DNA from: Geobacter sp.
GTDB taxonomy: Bacteria; Desulfobacterota; Desulfuromonadia; Geobacterales; Pseudopelobacteraceae
DNA: 64,000 bases
Assembly: GCA_009684515.1 (NCBI GenBank)
Contig: WKKS01000002.1
Location: 124,001-188,000 of the forward strand
Direction of reading: 5' to 3'
A program made the translations under genes and the position numbers. A model generated the notes under the pieces. The model worked only from the letters and a program-made list of their open reading frames with translations. It searched no databases and was not told where the DNA came from. This document shows positions 53,701 to 62,376 of the stretch, piece by piece; the stretch's first letter is position 1, and the number at the start of each line of letters is the position of its first letter.

Positions 53701-54942
53701 ATGTCCAGACAACGATTAATATTAATTCCTATCTTACTGATAATATTCTCCGCGCAGGTCGTTTTTGGCGCATCGGTAGCGATCACGCCCGCCGGCAACG
53801 GCAACTTTATCATCCAGGGCAACGGCATGGACGGAGTGGCCGGCGTCGATCTTACCATTGCCTACGATAACAAGACGCTGGCCTCGCCGACGGTCAGTGA
53901 GGGCAGCCTCATATCCGGAGCGACGATGATCGCCAATACCGATGCTCCCGGCGCAATCAGGGTTGTAGTCATCAGACTAAAAGCTTTTACCGGCTCCGGA
54001 CCGATTGTCTCGGTTTCCTTTGCCTCTCATACCGGTAACGGAAACTTCACGATTACATCGACAACCATGATCGACTTAAAGGGTAATACCTTAGCCGTAG
54101 CCGGTGGCGGAAAAGCCAACGCCACAGACTACCAGACCAACAGTCCCGGCTCCAGTTTCGGTGGACTCGTCCAAACTGACAGCACATCAGGCGGCGGGAC
54201 CACACTGCAGCAGTCCCCGAAAAGTTCTATAGGCTCAACTTCTCTCGGCACGGTCGTCCTGCCAACGGAAGCACAGACAAAGAGCGAACCAAAACAACCT
54301 GAGGCAGTCGTTGAACCGGCACAGATTCCGGAACCGGCAGCGCCCAAAGAGGAAGTTGAACCTCCAACTGAAGAAAAACAGGCCACCAAGCAACAAAAAC
54401 CGGCTGAGATAACCTCAACATCCTACAAAGAGGTTCTTGAGACATTCGGATCATATGCCGGAGAGAAAACCCCGGCAGCGCTGGTTGCAATCATGAGAGC
54501 GGATGTTGCATCGGCAATTCACCAGGAACCGCCCGTCGCACTCAGCGATGGCAAAACAACAGTCAGGATCAAAGTCAAGCTGGCAAAAGCATCGGAAAAA
54601 TCGCCAAATTTCGTGTTGAACAGCGCCAAGCTGGTTTCTCTGAAAAAGGGTGCCTCCACATCGGAATGGGTTGTCGAAGCCCTGCCTCAGACAAATGTCC
54701 TGCAGGCCGGCCTGACTATCCTGACTGATGACGGCATTATCGAGTTTCCGCTTACAGTCGCCCCCGCAGTCTCTGGAGTTACCGCTAATGAGACAGATTT
54801 CGCCACTTTTTTGAAAGACAGCGGCGCCAAACCTCCCAGGCACGACTTTAACGGCGACGGCAAACATGATTATCGGGACGATTACATCTACACCGCCAAT
54901 TACCTGATCATAAAGGGCGCCGCAGACAAGGGCGTAAAATAG
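53701..54942 (+). CDS. Secreted cohesin-like domain protein with C-terminal calcium loop
   Basis: The protein has 413 residues from ATG 53701, preceded by GGTGAG. The signal peptide is LILIPILLIIFSAQVVFG. Residues 20-125 match the type I cohesin pattern: GVAGVDLTIAYDNKTL, SEGSLISGATMIANTDAPG, IRVVVIRLKAFTGSGPIVSV, FTITSTTMIDLKGN. A Pro/Glu/Lys-rich linker covers about 170-245. An unassigned domain covers about 250-370. The end has DFNGDGKHDYRDD, an EF-hand loop like half a dockerin. No lipobox or membrane anchor is seen. It is the only cohesin-type protein in the window and lies next to three dockerin genes, so it is the likely partner or adaptor. Confidence 0.82.
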   Translation: MSRQRLILIPILLIIFSAQVVFGASVAITPAGNGNFIIQGNGMDGVAGVDLTIAYDNKTLASPTVSEGSLISGATMIANTDAPGAIRVVVIRLKAFTGSGPIVSVSFASHTGNGNFTITSTTMIDLKGNTLAVAGGGKANATDYQTNSPGSSFGGLVQTDSTSGGGTTLQQSPKSSIGSTSLGTVVLPTEAQTKSEPKQPEAVVEPAQIPEPAAPKEEVEPPTEEKQATKQQKPAEITSTSYKEVLETFGSYAGEKTPAALVAIMRADVASAIHQEPPVALSDGKTTVRIKVKLAKASEKSPNFVLNSAKLVSLKKGASTSEWVVEALPQTNVLQAGLTILTDDGIIEFPLTVAPAVSGVTANETDFATFLKDSGAKPPRHDFNGDGKHDYRDDYIYTANYLIIKGAADKGVK

Positions 54943-54989
54943 TTCAAAATCAGACAGTGCCGGAATATGGGCATTACGTTGGCAGGAAT

Positions 54990-57938
54990 TTAAAGAACCG
55001 GCTCACTTCCATCCGTAAATCTGGGTGAAAGTGGGCCGGTTTGGTTTATTGAGGATCCGGACAGCAGTTGGTCCAGATAGATGGCAATATCACTTGCGTT
55101 GTAAGGTTTGACAATAGCCCCGCAGAAACCGAATCTCAAATGCTCGGACATCACCGGGTCATTGGAATAGCCGCTTGAAACGATCAGCCTGGCATCAGGA
55201 TCGAGCTCAAGTATTTTCATGCCAGCCGCCAGTCCTCCCATGCCGCCCGGTATGGTAAGGTCCAGGATGGCGGCCGAGAACGGCTCACCATTTTCTTGAG
55301 CTCCAACATACATGGCGATCGCCTCATCTCCATCGGCACAGGTCAGCACACGGTATCCCAACTCGCCAAGCATTTCATTTGCCAGAGTCCTGATCATCTC
55401 TTCGTCGTCCATCACCAGCAGTGACTTGCCTCTCACCCCGCCAGTCACAATAACCCTCTCCACGTGTTCAACCATCTGTTTGGATCGGCTTCCGGCCGGC
55501 AGCAGCACCTCAAATGTCGTGCCGACACCCGACTCTGAGCGGACCAGAATGTGTCCGCCATGTTTGGTAACAATCGAATGCGCCGATGCCAGGCCAAGGC
55601 CACTGCCCTGGGGCTTTGTGGTAAAATAGGGATCAAAGATCTTCTTCAGGTTTTCAGGCACTATGCCGCAACCGGTATCAGTGAAACGGAACCGGACGTA
55701 CTCGCCCGCAGCCAGCAGCATCGCATTGGCGCCGGCAATACTGACGTTCTCCGCCCTGACGGTTATCGTACCTCCTTCAGGCATGGCCTGTGCGGCATTG
55801 ATGATGATGTTGCTGAAAGCCTGATTGATCTGCCCTTCATCGACATCGACCGGATAAACATCATCCGGGATTTCAATAACGCAGCTGACATTGGACCCTC
55901 GCAGAACCAATGATGAGGACGCCTCCACAAGCTGCCTGCTGGACATCGTTTTTCTGATCAATACGTTGCCTTTTGCAAAGGTCAGCAACCGCTGGGCCAG
56001 ATCAGCGGCCCTCCGGGACGCTTTTTCGGCCTCCTCCAGTATTTTGGAGGATCTGTGCGAAGAATCCAGAAACATCCGTGCGAACGATATATTTCCCAGA
56101 ATTCCGGTGATGATATTGTTGAAATCGTGTGCAATTCCTCCAGCCAATACACCGAGGGATTCCAGCTTCTGAATTTTAAGCAACTCCTTCTGGGCATTCT
56201 GCCGCTCGCCGAGATCGCGTACAATGGCCCACATGCCGATTGGATTTCCATTTTCATCTTTAAGCAGTGAAGTCCTCAGTTCCACCGGAATGATCGTGCC
56301 ATCCCGCCGCTGATACTCCTTTTCATAAACATCCGAATATCCTCGGGCAAGAACCTGCTCTTCCAGAATTTTCTTTTCCAGACCATGCCAGACAACCGGT
56401 GTGATCTCCTGATATGTCATTGAACGAAGCTCTTCCAGCGTGTATCCCAGCATGGAGATGAAAGTCTCGTTGCATTCCATAATTGAGCCATCCATGTTCA
56501 CATAGGCATATCCATCCATCATGCTTTCGTGAAGGTTTCGGTATTTCACCTCTGACCGGCGCAGCTGCTCAGTTCCGGCCAGCAGAGCCTCTTTGGCCCG
56601 CTCGCGGTCGGTTATATCCTCAAGCAGCGCCAGGACATAATCCACCGATCTGTCATGGCGGCGGACACAACCGACGGAAAGATTACAGTGCAGGATGGTT
56701 CCATCTTTGCGATAGAATCGTTTTTCAATCGAATATTCCTCGATTTCACCCTTAAGAAGCCGATCAAACAGCTCCAGGTCCGCTGCAAGATCTTCCGGAT
56801 ATGTAAGAACCTGCCAGTTCAGCTGATTCAACTCTTCACGTGTGTAGCCGAACATCCGGCAAAGTTTGTCGTTGACTTTCAGCCACCCCTTCTCGGGTGA
56901 CGTAATGGCCATCCCCACCAGTTGACGTTCAAAAAAGAGCCGCATCTGTTCTTCGCTCGAGCTGAGTTCGCGTGTTCTGGCCTCCACCAACTGACGCAAC
57001 CTAAGATTCCATACTATCACCGCTGCTGCGGCAATCAATATGATCGCAACTGCGGCAGCAATCTGGCCGGCCCAACGTGACGCCCAGCCTTGCTCGGCAG
57101 CATAGCTCTTGCCGACCCACTTTTTGTTGATACTGTCAAATACCCCCGATTGCCGGGCATGCTCCACGCTTTTGACCAGAATTGAGTGAAGGATGGCGTT
57201 GTTTTTTTTGACCGCCATGCAATTTTTGCCGACATAAAGCGGCAGCCCCATTTTCTTCATCCGGGTGGCCAGGTGTTTCTTGAAAAGAACGTAGCGGACT
57301 ATCTGTTCATCGCCGATCAGAGCATCTGCCGCGCCCGTAAGAACGGCATCAATGGCCTGGGTAAAGCTGGTCGTAGGAACCAGTTCAAACTTGATACCCT
57401 TGGACTCCAGAAAATCTCCGGCATAATCCCCATTCTGAATTGCAATGCGTTTTCCTGCCAGATCTCTGAGGCGGACAATGTCCGGCCGTTCCGCCCCGAC
57501 ATAAATCAAGGCGGGCACATCAAAGAGTGGCTCGGTAAAATCGAATGACGCTGCACGTTTATTACTGAAGAACAGGCTGGTGATGACGTCCGCTTTGCCG
57601 GAAAGCACGGCCTGCTGAGCTTCCTTGAACGGCATATTGAGAAACCTGATCTGGTACCCCATTTCAGTGGACATCCAGCGGGCGATCTCGATGCTCATGC
57701 CATCCATGGAGCCGTCTTCCTGAAGCGATTCAAATGGCGGATAATCGGTCTGGCTGACAAAAACAATCGGGCCGTGGGATTCCAGAAACTGTTCTTCTTC
57801 AGGGCTTAAACTGGGGGAACGTGCTGATTTGGCATTGACCGGCAGAGATGAAACAGACAGGAGAAACAGTGCCGACAGGACTGCAACGGCAATATTCCGA
57901 AAAAAGCGAGTGCTGCTGTGAGGGGATCCACGAACCAT
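54990..57938 (-). CDS. Hybrid sensor histidine kinase with periplasmic SBP_bac_3 domain
   Basis: This 982-residue protein has a signal/anchor sequence followed by a periplasmic solute-binding domain at about 50-275 (IVFVSQTDYPPFESLQEDG, GMSIEIARWMS, GKADVITSLF). A transmembrane helix lies near 290-310. Two PAS domains follow (FFERQLVGMAITSPEKGW and YRNLHESMMDGYAYVNMDGS), each with a PAC segment. The H-box is LAGGIAHDFNNIITG, with ATPase motifs DTGCGIVPENL and GSGLGLASAHSIV. A receiver ends it (Asp in AAILDLTIPGGMGG). It probably senses a small solute such as an amino acid. It converges on the cohesin gene. No separate output protein is adjacent. Confidence 0.93.
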   Translation of the reverse strand: MVRGSPHSSTRFFRNIAVAVLSALFLLSVSSLPVNAKSARSPSLSPEEEQFLESHGPIVFVSQTDYPPFESLQEDGSMDGMSIEIARWMSTEMGYQIRFLNMPFKEAQQAVLSGKADVITSLFFSNKRAASFDFTEPLFDVPALIYVGAERPDIVRLRDLAGKRIAIQNGDYAGDFLESKGIKFELVPTTSFTQAIDAVLTGAADALIGDEQIVRYVLFKKHLATRMKKMGLPLYVGKNCMAVKKNNAILHSILVKSVEHARQSGVFDSINKKWVGKSYAAEQGWASRWAGQIAAAVAIILIAAAAVIVWNLRLRQLVEARTRELSSSEEQMRLFFERQLVGMAITSPEKGWLKVNDKLCRMFGYTREELNQLNWQVLTYPEDLAADLELFDRLLKGEIEEYSIEKRFYRKDGTILHCNLSVGCVRRHDRSVDYVLALLEDITDRERAKEALLAGTEQLRRSEVKYRNLHESMMDGYAYVNMDGSIMECNETFISMLGYTLEELRSMTYQEITPVVWHGLEKKILEEQVLARGYSDVYEKEYQRRDGTIIPVELRTSLLKDENGNPIGMWAIVRDLGERQNAQKELLKIQKLESLGVLAGGIAHDFNNIITGILGNISFARMFLDSSHRSSKILEEAEKASRRAADLAQRLLTFAKGNVLIRKTMSSRQLVEASSSLVLRGSNVSCVIEIPDDVYPVDVDEGQINQAFSNIIINAAQAMPEGGTITVRAENVSIAGANAMLLAAGEYVRFRFTDTGCGIVPENLKKIFDPYFTTKPQGSGLGLASAHSIVTKHGGHILVRSESGVGTTFEVLLPAGSRSKQMVEHVERVIVTGGVRGKSLLVMDDEEMIRTLANEMLGELGYRVLTCADGDEAIAMYVGAQENGEPFSAAILDLTIPGGMGGLAAGMKILELDPDARLIVSSGYSNDPVMSEHLRFGFCGAIVKPYNASDIAIYLDQLLSGSSINQTGPLSPRFTDGSEPVL
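54996..55047 (+). terminator. Possible terminator for the cohesin gene inside the kinase 3' end
   Basis: AACCGGC (54996-55002) pairs with GCCGGTT (55035-55041), with further CACTT/AAGTG pairing inside, followed by TGGTTT. It lies beyond the plus-strand cohesin stop but within the last codons of the minus-strand kinase gene. The T-run is imperfect. Confidence 0.45.
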
Positions 57939-58095
57939 GACAAACCCCGATAACTGGAAATATGTCGTTCACCACCGCACCAAGTGAATTAGATAGTACC
58001 ACATTAAACACTTTCTGCAATTTTGGCAGTAATAAGAATCGGGGCGGCTATTGTTTGGTCGGTTATCAGATATTACGGGTAGAAAAAGTCCAGAA

Positions 58096-58920
58096 CTAAA
58101 TTTTTTGGGCAATGATTACCACTGTTATCATCAGTGGAAAAGCATTGAGATAGGAAAACAATATTTTTTCGGAACGAAAAAGTGACATGGCTATTAGCGG
58201 CAGCGGAAACAACAGGTACAAGATGGCGCCGCTGCGAGAGATCAAGCCGAAGGTCGGCAGCAGCGTGGTCGCGGTGGCCAGAGACGCCAGCCAGAGCCAG
58301 AACAGGGGGGGAAGGGCGCTGCTCCTGGTTGCGACAGCCAGAAGCGGAAAACCGGCCGCCCGGTAATCGGCGGCATGGCGACGCTGAAACAGCCAGAAGT
58401 GCGGAATCTGCCACAAGTATAGCAACCCGGCCAGCAGCATGATGCGGTAGTCAGCCATGCTCCCTCCGGCACTGCACCACCCGATCAACGGCGGCAGCGC
58501 CCCGCAGACGGCTCCGGCGGCCAGGGCATAGGGTGTGCGGCGTTTGAGTGGGGTATAGATCGCCAGATACCAGGCCAGTGCTGCGGCGCCCAGCAGGGTC
58601 GGCGCTGTGCCAGCAGCGGCGAACAGTAGAACAAGCCCGGCCGCTGAAACGGACAGACCGATTATTGCAGCCGTGGCGGGAGTCAAAAATCCCCGCGGTA
58701 TCGGACGCAATCTGGTTCGGAACATCAAGCGGTCCAGGTCATGCTCCAGAACCTGATTTAAAGCCGACCCTCCGGCCGCCAGCAGGACAACCGCCGCAAA
58801 AACGGCCAAGACCAGTACCGTCCCGGCCGGAGCCGGAAAAAACACGGCCCCGCCTATGGCAGCCACGCCATTCAGAATGGCCAGACGCAGGCGGAACAGG
58901 CTGGAAAGCTCGCGAATCAT
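58096..58920 (-). CDS. ctaB: Protoheme IX farnesyltransferase
   Basis: This 274-residue UbiA-family membrane enzyme has multiple transmembrane helices. The aspartate-rich prenyl-binding motif is NQVLEHDLDRLMFRTRLRP, followed by PIPRGFLTP. The second loop is LYLWQIPHFWLFQRRHAADY, as in heme O synthases. It farnesylates heme B to heme O for the heme-copper oxidase encoded next to it. Its ATG overlaps the stop of coxB (ATGA at 58917-58920), so it is the last gene of the cytochrome oxidase unit. Heme A synthase (ctaA) is not in the window. Confidence 0.93.
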   Translation of the reverse strand: MIRELSSLFRLRLAILNGVAAIGGAVFFPAPAGTVLVLAVFAAVVLLAAGGSALNQVLEHDLDRLMFRTRLRPIPRGFLTPATAAIIGLSVSAAGLVLLFAAAGTAPTLLGAAALAWYLAIYTPLKRRTPYALAAGAVCGALPPLIGWCSAGGSMADYRIMLLAGLLYLWQIPHFWLFQRRHAADYRAAGFPLLAVATRSSALPPLFWLWLASLATATTLLPTFGLISRSGAILYLLFPLPLIAMSLFRSEKILFSYLNAFPLMITVVIIAQKI

Positions 58921-59825
58921 TTCAATCCTTTCAGGTATTCAAGCAGTGCTGCCAGTTCCTCTTCCTTCAGCGGAATCGTCGGCATAATCGGCGGAAACCC
59001 CTTGACCAGATCGGCGCCCGGTTCCAGAACTGAACGTTTCAGGTAGGCGTCGTCCACGGTAATTGTGCGTTCACCCCCCTTGGTGACGACCAAAACACTG
59101 CGCCCCATGATCCCTTTGAAACTCGGGCCGACACCGGGCGCACCATCCAGCGAATGACACCCCAGACATCCTTTCTCTTCGGCCAGCTTCTTTCCGTCAG
59201 GCTTGCCTGTGCCCCCCTGCCCCTCCTGCAGCCAGGCTGCGTATTCCGCCTCCGGCAGCGCCTCGACCGTGCTGATCATGGCTGAATGCTTGGTGCCGCA
59301 GTACTGGGAACAGAACAGGTCATAGCTGCCCGCCTTCGAGGCCACGAACCAGGCGTGGTTCTTCATCCCCGGCACCACATCCCTCTTGACCCGGAAGGCG
59401 GGCAGGAAGAATCCGTGGATGACATCTTCCGAGACCAGGTTGACCTTGACCGGCTTTCCGACCGGCACGTACAGTTTCGGGCTGGTTTTGCCGTTCGGAT
59501 AGCTGAAACTCCACGACCACATCCTGGCGGTGGCGGTCACCTCCATCGCTCCCGCCGGAACGTTGCGCAGGGAGAGATAGCCGGACCAGCCGTAGTAAAA
59601 CATGGCCATCACCAGCAGGGTCGGCAGCAGCGTCCAGACAATCTCCAGCCAGAGATTGCCGTTATTATCCGAGGTAGCTTCCGGCGCCCGCGAGCGGTGG
59701 TAGCGTACGACGAAAAACACCATTGCAGCCGTGATGCCGATCAGCAGCAGCAGACAGGCTCCGAACAGGAACATGAAGATCGGGTCGATCGCTTCAGTTG
59801 TTGTCATCAAACGCGTTGGGTTCAC
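58917..59825 (-). CDS. coxB: Cytochrome c oxidase subunit II with fused cytochrome c domain (caa3)
   Basis: The protein has 302 residues. GTG 59825 was chosen because GAGGAG ends five bases before it; GTG 59831 overlaps that site. Two transmembrane helices occur in the first 90 residues. The CuA site is seen in CSQYCGTKHSAM. A C-terminal cytochrome c domain has the heme motif CLGCHS and an axial Met in the PPIMPTIPL region. This fused form is typical of caa3 oxidases, where subunit II takes electrons directly from a cytochrome c pool. It is flanked by ctaB and subunit IV genes on the same strand. Confidence 0.94.
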   Translation of the reverse strand: MNPTRLMTTTEAIDPIFMFLFGACLLLLIGITAAMVFFVVRYHRSRAPEATSDNNGNLWLEIVWTLLPTLLVMAMFYYGWSGYLSLRNVPAGAMEVTATARMWSWSFSYPNGKTSPKLYVPVGKPVKVNLVSEDVIHGFFLPAFRVKRDVVPGMKNHAWFVASKAGSYDLFCSQYCGTKHSAMISTVEALPEAEYAAWLQEGQGGTGKPDGKKLAEEKGCLGCHSLDGAPGVGPSFKGIMGRSVLVVTKGGERTITVDDAYLKRSVLEPGADLVKGFPPIMPTIPLKEEELAALLEYLKGLK

Positions 59826-59834
59826 GAGCACTCC

Positions 59835-60116
59835 TCAGCGATAAAGCACATCAAAAAATGTAAAGCCGATGAAAATTGCCAGGGTCATCAGAGCCAGGAA
59901 CAGCAGACCGCGCAACAGTCGCCCCTCATATTTCATATGCATGAAGACGGCAATTACCAATCCGGATTTAAGGCAGGCGATCGTCAATGCCCCCAACACC
60001 TTGTAGCCGCCCAGTTCAATGCGGGTGATGCCGACGGTCAGTGCGGTCAGTGCCAGAAGCGCCAGCCAGATGCCGGTCAGTTTACGGTAACTTATGATGT
60101 GATGTTGTTCGTTCAT
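59835..60116 (-). CDS. coxD: Cytochrome c oxidase subunit IV, prokaryotic type
   Basis: This 93-residue membrane protein has three hydrophobic helices (about 14-32, 40-58, 66-90). The segment KSGLVIAVFMHMKYEGRLL, with a conserved FMHMK, marks the prokaryotic COX4 family, a small subunit that stabilises the CuB site. It lies 9 bases upstream of coxB and 10 bases after coxC. The start agrees with family length. No catalytic role is expected. Confidence 0.9.
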   Translation of the reverse strand: MNEQHHIISYRKLTGIWLALLALTALTVGITRIELGGYKVLGALTIACLKSGLVIAVFMHMKYEGRLLRGLLFLALMTLAIFIGFTFFDVLYR

Positions 60117-60126
60117 GGCCGGACCT

Positions 60127-60729
60127 TTACAGAATTAAATAGTACAGCGGAAATATGAAGATCCAGATCAAATCCACCAGGTGCCAGTAGAGGGCTCCGT
60201 TCTCCAGCAGAATGTAATCACCGGCGTTGACCGTCCCCCCTTTGACCTTGGCCGCAATCCAGGCCAGCAGCACGGCACCGATGACTACGTGGATACCGTG
60301 AAGACCGGTGGTTATGTAGTACAGGCTGAAAAAAACCGACTCCCCCGGAGGCCCGGCCTTCAGGTGTTCGGACCCGGGATAAATGCCATGTCCGATCTTG
60401 GCGCTCCACTCAAAGTATTTAATGGCCATGAATCCGGCGGCGCAGATAACCGTACCACCGATCAGCCCGTCGGCGCGTTTCAGTTCGTCGCGCTGCACGG
60501 CAGTCACCGACATGGCGGCAAACAGGCTGCTGGTCAGCAAAATGGCGGTGTTAGCGGTTCCCATGATCCAGTTCAGCTGTTTGCCACCGGCGGCAAATTC
60601 ATGCGGATATCGTCTCAAATAAACCGAGTAGAGCAGGAACAGTCCGCCGAACAACAGGATTTCGGTAAACAGAAACAGCCACATGCCGAGCTTGGCTCCG
60701 GCGTAATCTTTATGCTGGGGATGGGTCAT
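60127..60729 (-). CDS. coxC: Cytochrome c oxidase subunit III
   Basis: The protein has 200 residues with five predicted transmembrane helices. Landmarks are KLGMWLFLFTEILLFGGLFLL with the conserved Glu, FEWSAKIGHGIYPGS and the C-terminal YYITTGLHGIHVVIGAVLL and ALYWHLVDLIWIFIFPLYYL. This is the short heme-copper oxidase form. The start overlaps the coxA stop by four bases (60726-60729), so the genes are coupled. It carries no redox centres itself. Confidence 0.94.
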   Translation of the reverse strand: MTHPQHKDYAGAKLGMWLFLFTEILLFGGLFLLYSVYLRRYPHEFAAGGKQLNWIMGTANTAILLTSSLFAAMSVTAVQRDELKRADGLIGGTVICAAGFMAIKYFEWSAKIGHGIYPGSEHLKAGPPGESVFFSLYYITTGLHGIHVVIGAVLLAWIAAKVKGGTVNAGDYILLENGALYWHLVDLIWIFIFPLYYLIL

Positions 60730-62342
60730 GGCTTGCCCGTCCCTTTAAAGTCGTACGGTCCGTGGGTCACCACCGGCTCTTCCAGAAAATTCTCCGTGGG
60801 AGGGGGCGTCGGAACGGTCCACTCTAAAGTCGCCCCACCCCAGGGGTTCCCTTCAAACGGAGCTCCCCACAACAAGCCTCGGAACAGGTTGACCAGCATG
60901 ATCACCAGCCCGGCTGCCAGAATCCAGCTGCCGATCGTAGCCACCAGATTGAGGTTGGCAAACTCCGGCAGGTAATCGTAGTAGCGGCGCGGCATCCCTT
61001 TCATGCCAAGCACCTGCATGGTGAAGTAGAGGATGTTGAAACCGGTGAACATCAGCGCCCAGCCGACTACGGCCGGTTTTTCGGCATAGCGGCGGCCGTA
61101 GAATTTTGGGAGCCAGTAATGCATGGCGGCGAAAAAGGCGAAACCGGAACCACCGAACATGACGTAATGGAAGTGTCCGACCACGAAGTGGGTGTCATGC
61201 ACGTGCACGTCGGTGGCGGCCGCCCCCAGGATCAGGCCGCTCAGGCCGCCGATCGAAAAGAGCAGAATGAAGGAGAGCGCAAACAGCATCGGCGCTTCCA
61301 GCGAGATCGAGCCTTTGTAAAGAGTCGAAACCCAGTTAAAGACCTTGATGGCCGAGGGGATCGCGACAATGAAAGTCAGAAAAGAGAAGACCAGAACGGC
61401 GGTGTCGCTCATGCCGCTGGTAAACATGTGATGTCCCCAGACCAGCGACCCGGCTGCCGCAATTGCAAGGCTGGAGAAGGCGATCATCTTGTAGCCGAAG
61501 ATCGGTTTGCGGGAAAAAACCGGTATAATGTCCGAGATCAGCCCCATGGCTGGCAGGATCATGATATAGACCGCCGGATGGGAATAGATCCAGAACAGAT
61601 GCTGGTACATGACCGGATCGCCCCCCTTGGCCGGGTCGAACAGGCCGGTACCCAGTATCCGCTCGGACATGACCAGCACCAGCGTGATCGCCAGGATCGG
61701 AGTTGCCAGCACCTGCACCCAGGCCGTGGCGTAAAGCGACCAGGTGAAAAGCGGTATCCTGTCCCAGGTCATTCCTTCGGCGCGCAGACGGTGGATGGTG
61801 GTGATGAAGTTCAGGCCGGTCAGTATGGCCGAGAAGCCGATGATGAATACTCCGAAAACCGCCAGAGAGACGTTGGTCGTGGTGCGGGCGCTGAAGGGGA
61901 CATAGAAGGTCCAGCCGGTATCCGGCGCGCCTCCTCCGATGAAGAGCGCGGTCAGAATGAGAACCGCCCCGATGATATACAGCCACCAGGAAAGCAGGTT
62001 CAATCGCGGAAAGGCTACATCACGGGCGCCGATCTGGATCGGCATGACCAGATTGCCGAAGGCGCCCGGAAAACTGGGCAGAATGAAGAGGAAAATCATC
62101 ACCACCCCATGCACCGTGAAGACGGCATTATAGGTCTGCGGCCCCATGATCGTGCGCCCCGGCGCCATCAGTTCGATGCGCAGCAGCAGTCCAAGCAGAA
62201 CCCCGACCAGGAAGAAGCCGAAGGTGCTGTACAGATACAGCAGCCCGATCCGTTTGTGGTCGGTGGAAAAGATCCAGGATGCGATGCCGGTTTTTCCGGT
62301 ATCGTTCCAGAAACTGGTTTTTGGTTGTTTAAGCGTAGTCAT
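60726..62342 (-). CDS. coxA: Cytochrome c oxidase subunit I, A2-type
   Basis: The protein has 538 residues. ATG 62342 was chosen because GGAGG lies four bases upstream. It has the twelve-helix heme-copper core with WIFSTDHKRIG, WGHHMFTSGM (CuB histidines) and HDTHFVVGHFHYVMFG (heme ligands). The helix VI motif is YSHPAVYIMILPAMG, in which the proton-channel Glu of A1 oxidases is Ala and a Tyr-Ser pair precedes it. This is the signature of A2-type oxidases such as Thermus and Rhodothermus caa3. It reduces O2 to water and pumps protons, so the organism tolerates or uses oxygen at some level. Confidence 0.96.
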   Translation of the reverse strand: MTTLKQPKTSFWNDTGKTGIASWIFSTDHKRIGLLYLYSTFGFFLVGVLLGLLLRIELMAPGRTIMGPQTYNAVFTVHGVVMIFLFILPSFPGAFGNLVMPIQIGARDVAFPRLNLLSWWLYIIGAVLILTALFIGGGAPDTGWTFYVPFSARTTTNVSLAVFGVFIIGFSAILTGLNFITTIHRLRAEGMTWDRIPLFTWSLYATAWVQVLATPILAITLVLVMSERILGTGLFDPAKGGDPVMYQHLFWIYSHPAVYIMILPAMGLISDIIPVFSRKPIFGYKMIAFSSLAIAAAGSLVWGHHMFTSGMSDTAVLVFSFLTFIVAIPSAIKVFNWVSTLYKGSISLEAPMLFALSFILLFSIGGLSGLILGAAATDVHVHDTHFVVGHFHYVMFGGSGFAFFAAMHYWLPKFYGRRYAEKPAVVGWALMFTGFNILYFTMQVLGMKGMPRRYYDYLPEFANLNLVATIGSWILAAGLVIMLVNLFRGLLWGAPFEGNPWGGATLEWTVPTPPPTENFLEEPVVTHGPYDFKGTGKP

Positions 62343-62376
62343 CAAACCTCCGGGAGGTTAAAGGCTCTATTTGTAC

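Noticed and set aside
39313..54942. A true cellulosome
   Set aside because: No glycoside hydrolase, carbohydrate-binding module or S-layer anchor is visible; clients are beta-helix, cupredoxin and protease proteins.
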